Source of the DNA: Desulfovibrio sp. TomC
GTDB taxonomy: Bacteria; Desulfobacterota; Desulfovibrionia; Desulfovibrionales; Desulfovibrionaceae
Length of the DNA stretch: 64,000 nucleotides
Assembly (NCBI RefSeq): GCF_000801335.2
Contig: NZ_JSEH01000002.1
Location: 62,001 to 126,000, forward strand
Direction: 5' to 3'
Shown: positions 17,758-25,520 of the stretch, in pieces
Numbering within the stretch: the stretch's first letter is position 1
Layout of the letters: the number at the start of each line of letters is the position of its first letter
Notes under the pieces: generated by a model
Database searches by the model: none
The model's input: only the letters and a program-made list of their open reading frames with translations
What the model was told of the DNA's origin: nothing
Translations under genes and position numbers: made by a program

Positions 17758-17785
17758 TGACACGAATTTTTTAAAATCCGTGTCA
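17758..17785. promoter_or_regulatory. Large palindrome between arsR and the MOT1 gene, likely ArsR operator
   Basis: A 28-base palindrome: perfect seven-base arms TGACACG (17758-17764) and CGTGTCA (17779-17785) enclose a nearly symmetrical AATTTTTTAAAATC centre. Only one flanking pair and the central pair do not match. It shares TTTTTAAAAT with the site at 17251-17267. It lies 75-100 bases ahead of the transporter start, where a repressor would block a promoter. Confidence 0.6.
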
Positions 17786-17859
17786 TAGGTTTTGGCGTAT
17801 TCTCCTGGCCGCCCGGTCAAGGCTGGCGGCTCCCAACCGTGCAACAAGGCAGCGGACCC

Positions 17860-19041
17860 ATGCAAGACGGCGACAACGCATCCCAGGGCCTGTCGACGGC
17901 ATCGGATCGCCTTCCCGGCGAAAAAACCCGCAACCGCTACGACCACATGGAATGGGCCGGCGCTTTTGGCGACATCGGCACGCTTATTCCCTTTGTCGTG
18001 GCCTATATCACCATCCTCGGCGTCGATCCGCTGGGGCTTCTCTTCATGTTCGGCATCAGCAAAATAGCGGCCGGACTGTTCTACAAAACCCCCATTCCCA
18101 TCCAGCCCATGAAGGCCATCGGCGCGGCTGCCGTGGCCGGCGGCATAACGCCTGCCGCGCTTTTCGGCTCGGGCCTGACCACCGGGCTTTTCTGGCTCAT
18201 CATTGGCCTGACCGGCACCATCGACCATGTGGCCAAACTGGCCACCAAGCCGGTCGTTCGCGGCATCATGCTCGGCCTTGGCATGTCCTTTGTGGTGGAG
18301 GGCATCCACCGCATGGTGGCCTCGCCGGTGTTGGCCGGCATCGCCTTGACCGTCACCTTCGTACTGCTGTCCAACCCCAAAATTCCAGCCATGTTCGTGC
18401 TGCTCCTGATCGGCGTCGTGGCGGCCGTCATTGGCAACCCGGCCCTCTGGAACGAATTGGCCCAGGTCAGCATCGGGTTTCGCCTGCCGGAGTTCGGCCT
18501 GCATCAGGTGCATTGGGACGACATCGTGACCGGCACGCTGCTGTTCACCCTGCCGCAGATTCCGCTGACCCTCGGCAACGCCGTGGTCGCCATTGCGGCC
18601 GAGAATAATGAACTGTTCCCGGATCGGCCCGTCACCGAGCGCACCATGTGTATCAGCCAGGGCATCATGAACCTGATTTCGCCGCTCTTTGGCGGGGTGC
18701 CCATGTGCCACGGAGCCGGCGGCATGGCCGGGCACGTGCGCTTCGGGGCGCGCACCGGCGGCTCCCTGGTCATTCTCGGGTCCATCGTCATCGTCATTGC
18801 GCTCTTTTTCAGCCAGTCGGTGGCCGTCATCTTCAAGATGTTCCCGCCGGCCATTCTCGGCGTTATCCTGTTTCTGGCCGGGGCCGAACTGGCCATCACG
18901 GTGCGCGACATCGGCAACAAGCGCGATGAGTTCTACACCATGATTGTGGTGGCCGGCTTTGCCATGTGGCACATGGGCGTGGCTTTTGTAGTCGGGGTCA
19001 TTTTGGACAATGCGCTGCGACGCAAGTGGATTCGCCTCTAG
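17860..19041 (+). CDS. MOT1-type putative molybdate/sulfate transporter
   Basis: About 393 residues with ten or eleven hydrophobic segments. Two family signatures are clear: EWAGAFGDIGTLIPFVVAY followed by PIPIQPMKAIGAAAV, and GGVPMCHGAGGMAGHVRFG. These mark the MOT1 branch of the SulP-related transporters, which carry molybdate or sulfate. A GTG at 17839 is also in frame; I prefer the ATG at 17860, though neither has a strong ribosome site. The gene lies behind a palindrome and an ArsR gene, an unusual regulator for this family. A rho-independent terminator follows at 19099. Molybdate or tungstate supply would suit the molybdopterin enzyme at the window end, but the substrate is not proven. 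Confidence 0.85.
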   Translation: MQDGDNASQGLSTASDRLPGEKTRNRYDHMEWAGAFGDIGTLIPFVVAYITILGVDPLGLLFMFGISKIAAGLFYKTPIPIQPMKAIGAAAVAGGITPAALFGSGLTTGLFWLIIGLTGTIDHVAKLATKPVVRGIMLGLGMSFVVEGIHRMVASPVLAGIALTVTFVLLSNPKIPAMFVLLLIGVVAAVIGNPALWNELAQVSIGFRLPEFGLHQVHWDDIVTGTLLFTLPQIPLTLGNAVVAIAAENNELFPDRPVTERTMCISQGIMNLISPLFGGVPMCHGAGGMAGHVRFGARTGGSLVILGSIVIVIALFFSQSVAVIFKMFPPAILGVILFLAGAELAITVRDIGNKRDEFYTMIVVAGFAMWHMGVAFVVGVILDNALRRKWIRL

Positions 19042-19098
19042 GGCCCCCTCTGTCCCGGGACGCTTCGCCCGGGTTGCAAGACGTCTTGCCTGTTCGGG

Positions 19099-19140
19099 CC
19101 TGGGCGCTGGAGAAAACCTCCTGCGCCCAGGTTTTTTTTT
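19099..19140 (+). terminator. Rho-independent terminator after the MOT1 gene
   Basis: CCTGGGCGC plus TGGAG pairs with CCTCC plus TGCGCCCAGG around an AAAA loop, followed by nine T residues. A textbook terminator in the direction of the transporter gene. The next 300 bases, up to 19449, contain no gene I can support. Confidence 0.9.
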
Positions 19141-19366
19141 GCCGTGCTGGCGGTCAGGGTTGCCCTGGCCGCTGCCGGCGCCCAGGGCAACCCCGCAAAA
19201 GCCGATCCACAGGGCCAGCCCAGGAGACTGCCGGCTGTCCCCGGACATTTCAGGCCGACAGCAGGCACGCCAGGGCTGTGCGTTTGGACGGCCTGTGTTC
19301 CCTCACGCCCTGCGCTCTGCAGACTTCGTTTTAGTCGCCAAACCGGAAGAACCCCCGTGCGACCCC

Positions 19367-19400
19367 TTGTCAAAGGAATTGATCCCGTATACTTTCCTTT
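19367..19400 (+). promoter_or_regulatory. Candidate promoter with an embedded inverted repeat, ahead of the permease operon
   Basis: TTGTCA (19367-19372) and TATACT (19388-19393) form a plausible promoter, though the 15-base spacer is short. AAAGGAA (19372-19378) and TTCCTTT (19394-19400) form a perfect inverted repeat around the -10 element, which could be an operator. A metal regulator often acts on promoters with poor spacing. The common core of the two arsR palindromes is absent here. Confidence 0.35.
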
Positions 19401-19449
19401 TTGACCAAATAGCAAACAATGGCCGTCAGGGGGCCGGGGGAGAGACGTC

Positions 19450-20595
19450 GTGGAAAACAATGGCCAATCTGGGGGATGCGCCTGCGGGCAGGGACCTGTC
19501 ATTGGCATTGCGCCACAGCCCGAGGACGGGACAGTGGCCGGGGTGGTTCTGGAGAGCGTGGAAACAGGCAGCCGGTGGCCGTCTTTTGGCCGGCTGGCCG
19601 TGGGCCTTTGCGGGCTGGCCGCCTGGTTTCTCGTCTACGGCCGGCTGCTCTCCGTTTCACAGTTTTTCACCTATTCGGTGTTGGGGCTGGAACACGGTTC
19701 GCACCTGGGGGATTCGGTCGAATTTTTCCTGTACGACACGCCCAAGGTGCTCATGCTCCTGACCTTGGTGGTCTTTGGTGTGGGCATCATCCGCTCGTTT
19801 TTCACCCCGGAACGCACCCGGCGTGTCCTGGCCGGCAAACGTGAATCCGCCGGCAACGTCATGGCGGCGCTCCTTGGCATTGTCACGCCTTTTTGCTCCT
19901 GCTCGGCTGTGCCGCTTTTTATCGGGTTTGTCTCGGCCGGCGTACCCCTTGGCGTGACTTTTTCGTTTCTCATCTCCGCGCCCATGGTCAATGAGATTGC
20001 CGTGGTGCTGCTTTATGGCCTGCTGGGGTGGAAGGTGGCTGCCCTTTATATGGGCATGGGGCTTGTCGTGGCCATTGTGGCCGGCTGGGTTCTGGGGAGG
20101 CTTAACCTCGAACGCCAGGTCGAGGACTGGGTGCTGGCCATCCGGGCCGGCGGCGGGGACGCCCCGGTTGCGGACATGACGGCCAACGATCGCATCAACT
20201 ATGGTATTGAGGCGGTCAAAGAGATTCTGGGCCGTACCTGGAAATGGGTGATCCTCGGCATTGCCGTCGGGGCCGGCATCCACGGCTATGTGCCCGAGGG
20301 GTTCATGGCCGGCATCATGGGAGAGGCCAACTGGTGGTCCGTGCCCCTGGCCGTGGTCATCGGCATTCCCATGTATTCCAATGCGGCCGGCATCGTGCCG
20401 GTGGTGGAGGCGCTTTTGTCCAAGGGCGCGGCCCTGGGCACGGTGCTGGCCTTCATGATGGCGGTTATCGCCTTGTCGCTGCCTGAGATGGTTATTTTGC
20501 GCAAGGTCCTCAAGGTGCCCTTGCTGTTGATTTTTGCCGGCATTGTCGGTCTTGGCATCCTGCTTGTGGGGTATCTCTTCAACGCAATTCTGTAA
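19450..20595 (+). CDS. ArsP/DUF318-type membrane permease
   Basis: 381 residues, eight or so membrane segments. The signature is the cysteine-rich turn TPFCSCSAVPLFIGF followed by GVTFSFLISAPMVNEIAV, and in the second half IPMYSNAAGIVPVVEALLSKG. This is the DUF318/ArsP permease family, whose studied members export organoarsenicals or other metal(loid)s. The N-terminus carries a short Cys pair (GGCACGQG) that may be a metal handover site. The start is a GTG with a GGGGGAGAG stretch upstream; no ATG fits better. It leads a three-gene unit with the two small redox-fold proteins that follow, 10 and 18 bases apart. Confidence 0.85.
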   Translation: MENNGQSGGCACGQGPVIGIAPQPEDGTVAGVVLESVETGSRWPSFGRLAVGLCGLAAWFLVYGRLLSVSQFFTYSVLGLEHGSHLGDSVEFFLYDTPKVLMLLTLVVFGVGIIRSFFTPERTRRVLAGKRESAGNVMAALLGIVTPFCSCSAVPLFIGFVSAGVPLGVTFSFLISAPMVNEIAVVLLYGLLGWKVAALYMGMGLVVAIVAGWVLGRLNLERQVEDWVLAIRAGGGDAPVADMTANDRINYGIEAVKEILGRTWKWVILGIAVGAGIHGYVPEGFMAGIMGEANWWSVPLAVVIGIPMYSNAAGIVPVVEALLSKGAALGTVLAFMMAVIALSLPEMVILRKVLKVPLLLIFAGIVGLGILLVGYLFNAIL

Positions 20596-20605
20596 GGAGG
20601 CTCGT

Positions 20606-20929
20606 ATGCGCTTTTTAGCCCAACTGTTCCCGGAGTTCGCGACGAAGCTGGATGAAATGGACGCGCTGTACGCTGAGAAGCGTCTCATTGATGAAAAAAC
20701 TTATCAGTTCATTTGCTTTGCTGTGTCCGTCAAAGCCCGGTCAAAACCGTGTGTGCTCAAGCATTTCAAGGGCGCACTCGACGCCGGAGCCAGCCTGCAG
20801 GAGTTGGCCTATATTCTGGCTCTGGTCATGCGTGAGGCGGCCGGGGCTGATGACTGCTGGACCCATGACGTTTTGGGCGACGTGGCCGACATCATTGCCG
20901 GAAAAATCGACTGCGGCTGCAAGAAATAG
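20606..20929 (+). CDS. Carboxymuconolactone decarboxylase/AhpD-fold protein
   Basis: 107 residues, small all-helical AhpD-like fold, recognisable from KPCVLKHFKGALDAGASLQEL and ILALVMREAAGADDCWTHDV. AhpD enzymes use a CXXC pair with a relay histidine; here the first position is Ser (SKPC), so one redox cysteine appears to be missing. The C-terminus DCGCKK has another cysteine pair. The start at 20606 has TAAGGAGG seven bases ahead. It lies between the ArsP-like permease and the mini-thioredoxin, which suggests a shared metal or thiol chemistry role. Confidence 0.8.
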   Translation: MRFLAQLFPEFATKLDEMDALYAEKRLIDEKTYQFICFAVSVKARSKPCVLKHFKGALDAGASLQELAYILALVMREAAGADDCWTHDVLGDVADIIAGKIDCGCKK

Positions 20930-20947
20930 CGGCCGGGAGGGGGCTTC

Positions 20948-21178
20948 ATGCTGATTCAGGTTCTTGGCACGGGCTGTGCCAAATGCAACGAGCTGGAGAA
21001 ATTGGTGAAGGAGGTCGTGGCCGAGAAGGGCAGCGACGCAACGGTCGAGAAGGTGTCGGATTTACAGCAGATCGCCATGTTGGGCGTCTTTACGACCCCG
21101 GCCCTGGTGATCGACGGCGCGATCAAAGCCGTGGGCGGCATTCCGAACCGGAAGGATATTGCGACCTGGATCGGCTGA
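20948..21178 (+). CDS. Small thioredoxin/glutaredoxin-like protein (redox-active disulfide protein)
   Basis: 76 residues, the mini-thioredoxin family (MTH895/TM0996-like). The redox site is C-A-K-C at GTGCAKCNELEKL, and the cis-proline loop is VFTTPALVIDG. Such proteins accompany ArsP/DUF318 permeases in many genomes and may supply or take electrons, or pass thiol-bound metal(loid). Last gene of the unit; a strong terminator follows at 21227. Confidence 0.9.
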   Translation: MLIQVLGTGCAKCNELEKLVKEVVAEKGSDATVEKVSDLQQIAMLGVFTTPALVIDGAIKAVGGIPNRKDIATWIG

Positions 21179-21226
21179 TTGTTCTGACGGGCATCGCACG
21201 CCCGCGGATGGAGAGCGATTGCGAGT

Positions 21227-21267
21227 CCCCGGACAGCGTTTTGCAAGCGTTGTCCGGGGGCTTTTTT
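21227..21267 (+). terminator. Rho-independent terminator after the permease operon
   Basis: CCCCGGACA (21227-21235) pairs with TGTCCGGGG, with a partly paired loop GCGTTTTGCAAGCGT, followed by GCTTTTTT. It faces the ftsY gene, which comes from the other side. Confidence 0.9.
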
Positions 21268-21368
21268 CGTGCGCCAGGGAGCTGCGGAAAGTGAAAAGCC
21301 GCTGGTGTGACGGCCAGTGGCTTTTGGGTCTGCTACAGCGGTTGTCAACCGGGAACTCTGGCGACAGG

Positions 21369-23273
21369 CTAGTCGTCCACCCCTAAAAGCGCCTTGGCGA
21401 AATCCTGGCCGTCAAAGGGGCGCAGGTCTTCCATCTTTTCGCCCAGCCCGATGTAGGTGATGGGCACGCCAAAGGACAGGGCGATGCCGACCACAACGCC
21501 GCCCTTGGCCGTGCCGTCGAGCTTGGTCAGGATGATCTCGTCCACGCCGGCCGCTTCCTTGAAGAGCTTGACCTGGGACAAGGCATTCTGGCCGGTGGTG
21601 GCGTCGAGCACCAGCACCGAGCGATGCGGCGCTCCTGGATGTTTCTTGCCCACCACCCGGTGGATTTTATGTAGTTCTTCCATGAGGTTGGTCTTGGTGT
21701 GCAGCCGGCCGGCCGTGTCCAGATAGAGCACGTCAAACCCTTCGGCCAGGGCCTTGTCCATGGCCTCGTAGGCCACAGCCGCCGGATCGGAATTGGCGCC
21801 CTTGCTGTAAAACTCCGCCCCCACCCGTTTGGCCCAGATTTGCAGCTGCTCGATGGCTGCGGCCCGGAAGGTGTCGCCAGCGGCGATGAGCACCTTTTTG
21901 CCGCGCATCATGTCCCGGTGGGCCAACTTGGCAATGGTGGTGGTCTTGCCCACGCCGTTGACGCCGATCATCATGACCACCTCGGGCGGATTGATGGCCC
22001 GGATGGTTTTGTTGGGCCGGAAAAGCTCGGAAAGCTCTTCGCGCAAGATTTCCTTGAACACGGCCGGATCGGTGGTGCCGCGCTTGCGGACCTTTTCACG
22101 CAGATTGCCCAGCAGTTTGGCTGCCGGTTCGAAGCCGACATCGGCCATGATGAGGATTTCCTCGAGTTCCTCCCAGAAGGCCTCGTCAATGACGCTGTGG
22201 CGGCCAAGCATCCCGTCGATGCGCTTGACGATCTGTTCCTTGGTCTTGGCCAGCCCTTCGGAGAGCTTGAGGAACAGCCGGTTGCGCTCGTCTTCCTCGT
22301 CTTCCAGATCAAGGGCCAGGGAGAGGCGGTACTGGAGTTCGGAGCGAAACAGCTCCACCTCGTCGTACTCCATAAGCGCCACCCAGTCGGCGAACTTGGC
22401 CACAAAGGCGTCGGCCTCGCCGGCCGGGGCTTCCAGACTCTCAAAGAGAAAGTGCAGGCGTTCCCACAAAACCGGACCGGCCGTGTCCACATCGGCCAGC
22501 AGGATGTCGAGCCACACGGACAGCTTGGGCTCGGCTTGGCGCAGGGCCAGAATCAGGGAATTGCGCCAGACGGTTTGTTCGGACTCGGCGATCGGCTGCG
22601 CGTTGGCGGTGGGCTTGGCGACCGGCGGCACTGCGGCTGCCGGCGTCGGCTGCGTTTGGGGAGCAGAGGCCGACGACGCGTCGGGGGCAGGTTGGGCCGC
22701 CGGTTGGGCCTCGGGAATGGAAGCCGGCTGGGAAGCGGGAACGGGCGGCGCTTGCGGCGTTGGTTCGGCGAATGGCTGTGTCGCGGGCTGAGGGGCGGAT
22801 TGTCGGACCGGTTCCGGTTCGACAACCGATTCGGCCGGGGTCATCGGCTGGGCCACAGGCTGGGGTGTTGCCGCACTGGCCGGCTTCATCTCCGGTTTGG
22901 GCGCTGCAACGGCGGGATGCGCTTCGTCCGTGCGCGGTTCGGACCGGGGAGTAGTGGCTGGTTTGGCCTGCGCGGCCGGGCTGCCGGCAGCCTCGGCCGG
23001 CTCGGCCTCGGGAATTGCCGCTGCGAAAGGCTCCAGCGCGTCGTCCGCGACGGGTGCAGGGGCCTTTTCCGGTGCGATTGCCGATACGGCCTGTGATTCG
23101 GAGGACGGGGAGGCGGCCGGAGTCTCGGCCTCGGCAGCGGCGGCGGCAACCGGGGCCGGGGTTTGCGGCGGGGACGGCTGCTCGGCGGTCTGTTCCGGAG
23201 CGGCGGACTGGGCGGCGTCATCCGGGGCGTCGTCGGCCTTCCAGAATTTCTTCAGCTTGGAAAAAAAACCCAT
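21369..23273 (-). CDS. ftsY: Signal recognition particle receptor FtsY
   Basis: 634 residues. The last 300 are the SRP-type NG GTPase: P-loop GVNGVGKTTTIAKLAH, DTAGRLHTKTNLMEELHK, TKLDGTAKGGVVVG. The protein docks ribosome-SRP complexes at the membrane for insertion of membrane proteins. A basic start (MGFFSKLKKFWKADD) precedes about 200 residues very rich in Ala, Pro, Glu and Gln (about 20-220), probably disordered and much longer than in the shortest FtsY proteins. The acidic A-domain equivalent lies there. Start at 23273 is the only one giving the family's MGFFSKLK-like beginning. Confidence 0.97.
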   Translation of the reverse strand: MGFFSKLKKFWKADDAPDDAAQSAAPEQTAEQPSPPQTPAPVAAAAAEAETPAASPSSESQAVSAIAPEKAPAPVADDALEPFAAAIPEAEPAEAAGSPAAQAKPATTPRSEPRTDEAHPAVAAPKPEMKPASAATPQPVAQPMTPAESVVEPEPVRQSAPQPATQPFAEPTPQAPPVPASQPASIPEAQPAAQPAPDASSASAPQTQPTPAAAVPPVAKPTANAQPIAESEQTVWRNSLILALRQAEPKLSVWLDILLADVDTAGPVLWERLHFLFESLEAPAGEADAFVAKFADWVALMEYDEVELFRSELQYRLSLALDLEDEEDERNRLFLKLSEGLAKTKEQIVKRIDGMLGRHSVIDEAFWEELEEILIMADVGFEPAAKLLGNLREKVRKRGTTDPAVFKEILREELSELFRPNKTIRAINPPEVVMMIGVNGVGKTTTIAKLAHRDMMRGKKVLIAAGDTFRAAAIEQLQIWAKRVGAEFYSKGANSDPAAVAYEAMDKALAEGFDVLYLDTAGRLHTKTNLMEELHKIHRVVGKKHPGAPHRSVLVLDATTGQNALSQVKLFKEAAGVDEIILTKLDGTAKGGVVVGIALSFGVPITYIGLGEKMEDLRPFDGQDFAKALLGVDD

Positions 23274-23491
23274 GGGGTGACATCCTTTTGGAGGGACAGG
23301 AGGTTTGTGCTATTGGAAGCGCTGTACGGCGCAGCCCAAAAGTATAGCCGCTGGGCGCATGGGAAGCAACCGCCGCGTCAGGCGTGAATTAGCCGTCTTC
23401 CGGCCGCCCTGGCGGTTGTGGTCGGGGCGGGCGTTGTGGCAAAAGATAGCGACGCCCGGAACGCACTGTGCGGGCGCAGGAGAACACCGCT

Positions 23492-23998
23492 ATGGGCATT
23501 GCCCCCGGGACAGGCGTCGCGCTGCTGGAAAAGCGCTGCATCGAGGCCGCCATGCTGGCTGACGTCTATGCCGTTTTGCAAGAGCGCCAGGGCCGCGACG
23601 CCGCCCTGGCCGTTATTGAGGAAACCGTGGCCCGAGCCTCTTTTGCCGCCGGCAAAGCCTTTGCCGCCACGGCTCCGGATGGGCCAAACTTGGCTCATTT
23701 CGCCACGGTGACCAGCCTGTGGCAGCGCGGCGAGGCGCTTTGCATCGAAAACGTGCGCCAGACTCCGGACCGGCTGTCCTTTGAGGTGACCCGCTGCCGC
23801 TACGCCGAGAGCTACCGGGCCATGGGCCTGCCTGAAGAACTTGTCGTACGCATCTCCTGTCTGCGCGACGGGGACTTTGCCGCCGGCTACAGTCCCGCTT
23901 TGACCTTTGCCCGCCCGGCCACCATCGCCTCGGGCGCCCCTGCTGTCCCTTCACCTTCACCTGGAACGACGCATGAGCACACGACGCACCACCGTTAA
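23492..23998 (+). CDS. L-2-amino-thiazoline-4-carboxylate hydrolase-like protein, 3' end frameshifted
   Basis: Annotated as 168 residues of the ATC hydrolase-like family, recognised from FEVTRCRYAESYRAMGLPEEL and ISCLRDGDFAAGYSPALTF. AGGAGA sits ten bases before the ATG at 23492. The family normally ends with a Cys-containing CDFRF-like motif. In the frame read here the end is a meaningless PSPSPGTTHEHTTHHR. Adding one C to the C-run at 23937-23940 would instead give ASGAPCCPFTFTWNDA and a stop that overlaps the asnS ATG as ATGA. So the gene is either frameshifted in nature or the sequence lacks one base. Function in this organism is unknown; the enzyme class opens cyclic amino-thiazolines on the route to cysteine. 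Confidence 0.75.
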   Translation: MGIAPGTGVALLEKRCIEAAMLADVYAVLQERQGRDAALAVIEETVARASFAAGKAFAATAPDGPNLAHFATVTSLWQRGEALCIENVRQTPDRLSFEVTRCRYAESYRAMGLPEELVVRISCLRDGDFAAGYSPALTFARPATIASGAPAVPSPSPGTTHEHTTHHR

Positions 23999-25361
23999 GG
24001 CGGCTCTCAATAGCCCTGCCCCGTGTCCCGAAATCCGCGTCATGGGCTGGGTGCGCACCCGCCGCGACGCCAAAGGCTTTTCTTTCCTGGAAATAAACGA
24101 CGGCTCCTGCCTGTCCAACCTACAGATCGTCATCGACGACGCGGTTGAAGGGGCGGCCCTGGTCAAAGAACTCGGCACCGGGGCGTCCGTGGCCGTCACC
24201 GGCGAACTGATCGCCTCGCCAGGCAAGGGGCAGCGCTACGAGGTCCGGGCCATGGCCCTGGAATTGCTGGGGCCAGCCGACCCGGAAACCTATCCGCTCC
24301 AGAAAAAACGCCATTCCGACGAGTTTTTGCGCACCATTGCCCATCTGCGCCCGCGCACCAACAAGTATGGGGCCATGCTGCGCATCCGTTCGGCCCTGGC
24401 CCACGGCATTCACGCCTATTTTGCCGAGCACGGTTTTGCCCTGGTCCACACCCCGGTTATTACCGGTTCGGACTGCGAAGGGGCCGGCGAGATGTTCCGG
24501 GTGACGTCTCTTGGACCGGAAGCGGCGGCACTGCCGGTTGCCGAGCGCATAAGCCAGGACTTTTTCGGCAAGGAAGCCATGCTCACCGTCTCGGGCCAGC
24601 TTTCGGCCGAGCCGCTGGCCTGCGCCCTGGGCCGGGTCTACACCTTCGGGCCGACTTTCCGGGCCGAACACTCCGATACCTCGCGCCACGCCGCCGAGTT
24701 CTGGATGCTCGAACCGGAAATGGCCTTTGCCGATCTTGAAGACAATATGGATCTGGCCGAATCCCTGGTCACCCATCTGGTGCGTCTGGTCATGGACGAG
24801 TGCGCCGAGGATTTTGGCCTGTTTGCCAAGTATGTGGACCCGACTCTGCCGGCCACGCTCGAAAACCTGCTGGCCAATCCCTTTGTGCGCCTGCCCTATG
24901 GCGAGGCTGTGGACATACTGGCCGCCAGTTCCAGGAAATTCCAATATCCCGTGTCCTTCGGACTTGATCTGCAAAGCGAGCACGAGCGCTATCTGGCTGA
25001 AGAGCATTTCAAACGTCCGGTCATCGTGTATGATTATCCCAAGGATATCAAAGCCTTTTACATGCGCCAAAACGATGATGGCTGCACGGTGGGGGCTATG
25101 GACGTGCTGGTCCCGGGGATTGGCGAGTTGGTTGGCGGCAGCGCCCGCGAAGAGCGCCTCGACCGGCTGGAAGCCCGCATCCGGGAGCTGGGTCTGCCTC
25201 TTGAGGCCTATTGGTGGTATCTCGACACGCGCCGGTTCGGCACGGTGCCCCACGCCGGCTTCGGCCTGGGGTTTGAGCGGCTTGTCATGCTCGTCACCGG
25301 CATCGGCAATATCCGCGACGTCATGGCCTTTCCGCGCACCTGGCGGCATCTGGAATTCTAG
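23973..25361 (+). CDS. asnS: Asparaginyl-tRNA synthetase
   Basis: 462 residues. An OB-fold anticodon domain (about 20-120; VMGWVRTRRDAKGFSFLEINDG) precedes a class II catalytic core with motif 2 around TFRAEHSDTSRHAAEFWMLEPE and motif 3 GFGLGFERLVMLVTG. The YPKDIKAFYMR signature is typical of AsnRS rather than AspRS. It charges tRNA-Asn in translation. I start at the ATG at 23973 rather than further upstream because it gives the normal N-terminus and the ATGA junction with the preceding (frameshifted) gene. Confidence 0.97.
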   Translation: MSTRRTTVKAALNSPAPCPEIRVMGWVRTRRDAKGFSFLEINDGSCLSNLQIVIDDAVEGAALVKELGTGASVAVTGELIASPGKGQRYEVRAMALELLGPADPETYPLQKKRHSDEFLRTIAHLRPRTNKYGAMLRIRSALAHGIHAYFAEHGFALVHTPVITGSDCEGAGEMFRVTSLGPEAAALPVAERISQDFFGKEAMLTVSGQLSAEPLACALGRVYTFGPTFRAEHSDTSRHAAEFWMLEPEMAFADLEDNMDLAESLVTHLVRLVMDECAEDFGLFAKYVDPTLPATLENLLANPFVRLPYGEAVDILAASSRKFQYPVSFGLDLQSEHERYLAEEHFKRPVIVYDYPKDIKAFYMRQNDDGCTVGAMDVLVPGIGELVGGSAREERLDRLEARIRELGLPLEAYWWYLDTRRFGTVPHAGFGLGFERLVMLVTGIGNIRDVMAFPRTWRHLEF

Positions 25362-25367
25362 CGGCGC

Positions 25368-25444
25368 GTTCTCAACAACAGCTGGACGGTTTTTGAGAAC
25401 AGACAGAAGACATTGCGCCTGTGGCTGCATACCCAGGCGCAATG
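25368..25444. terminator. Two hairpins between convergent asnS and a histidine kinase gene
   Basis: GTTCTCAA (25368-25375) with TTGAGAAC (25393-25400), then CATTGCGCCTG (25411-25421) with CAGGCGCAATG (25434-25444), are perfect inverted repeats in the 159-base gap. No clean T-run follows either, so they may act as a bidirectional or rho-assisted end. Confidence 0.5.
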
Positions 25445-25520
25445 GAAGCGTTCGGACGCAACACGAGCCAATCCAGACGAGGGCGGTGCGCCTTTTGGGG
25501 GAGCCGGGGCGTGGGGTGTT

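Noticed and set aside
19144-19404. 86-codon open frame between the MOT1 terminator and the permease gene
   Set aside because: No ribosome site or family, odd composition, and it begins right after a terminator; treated as non-coding.
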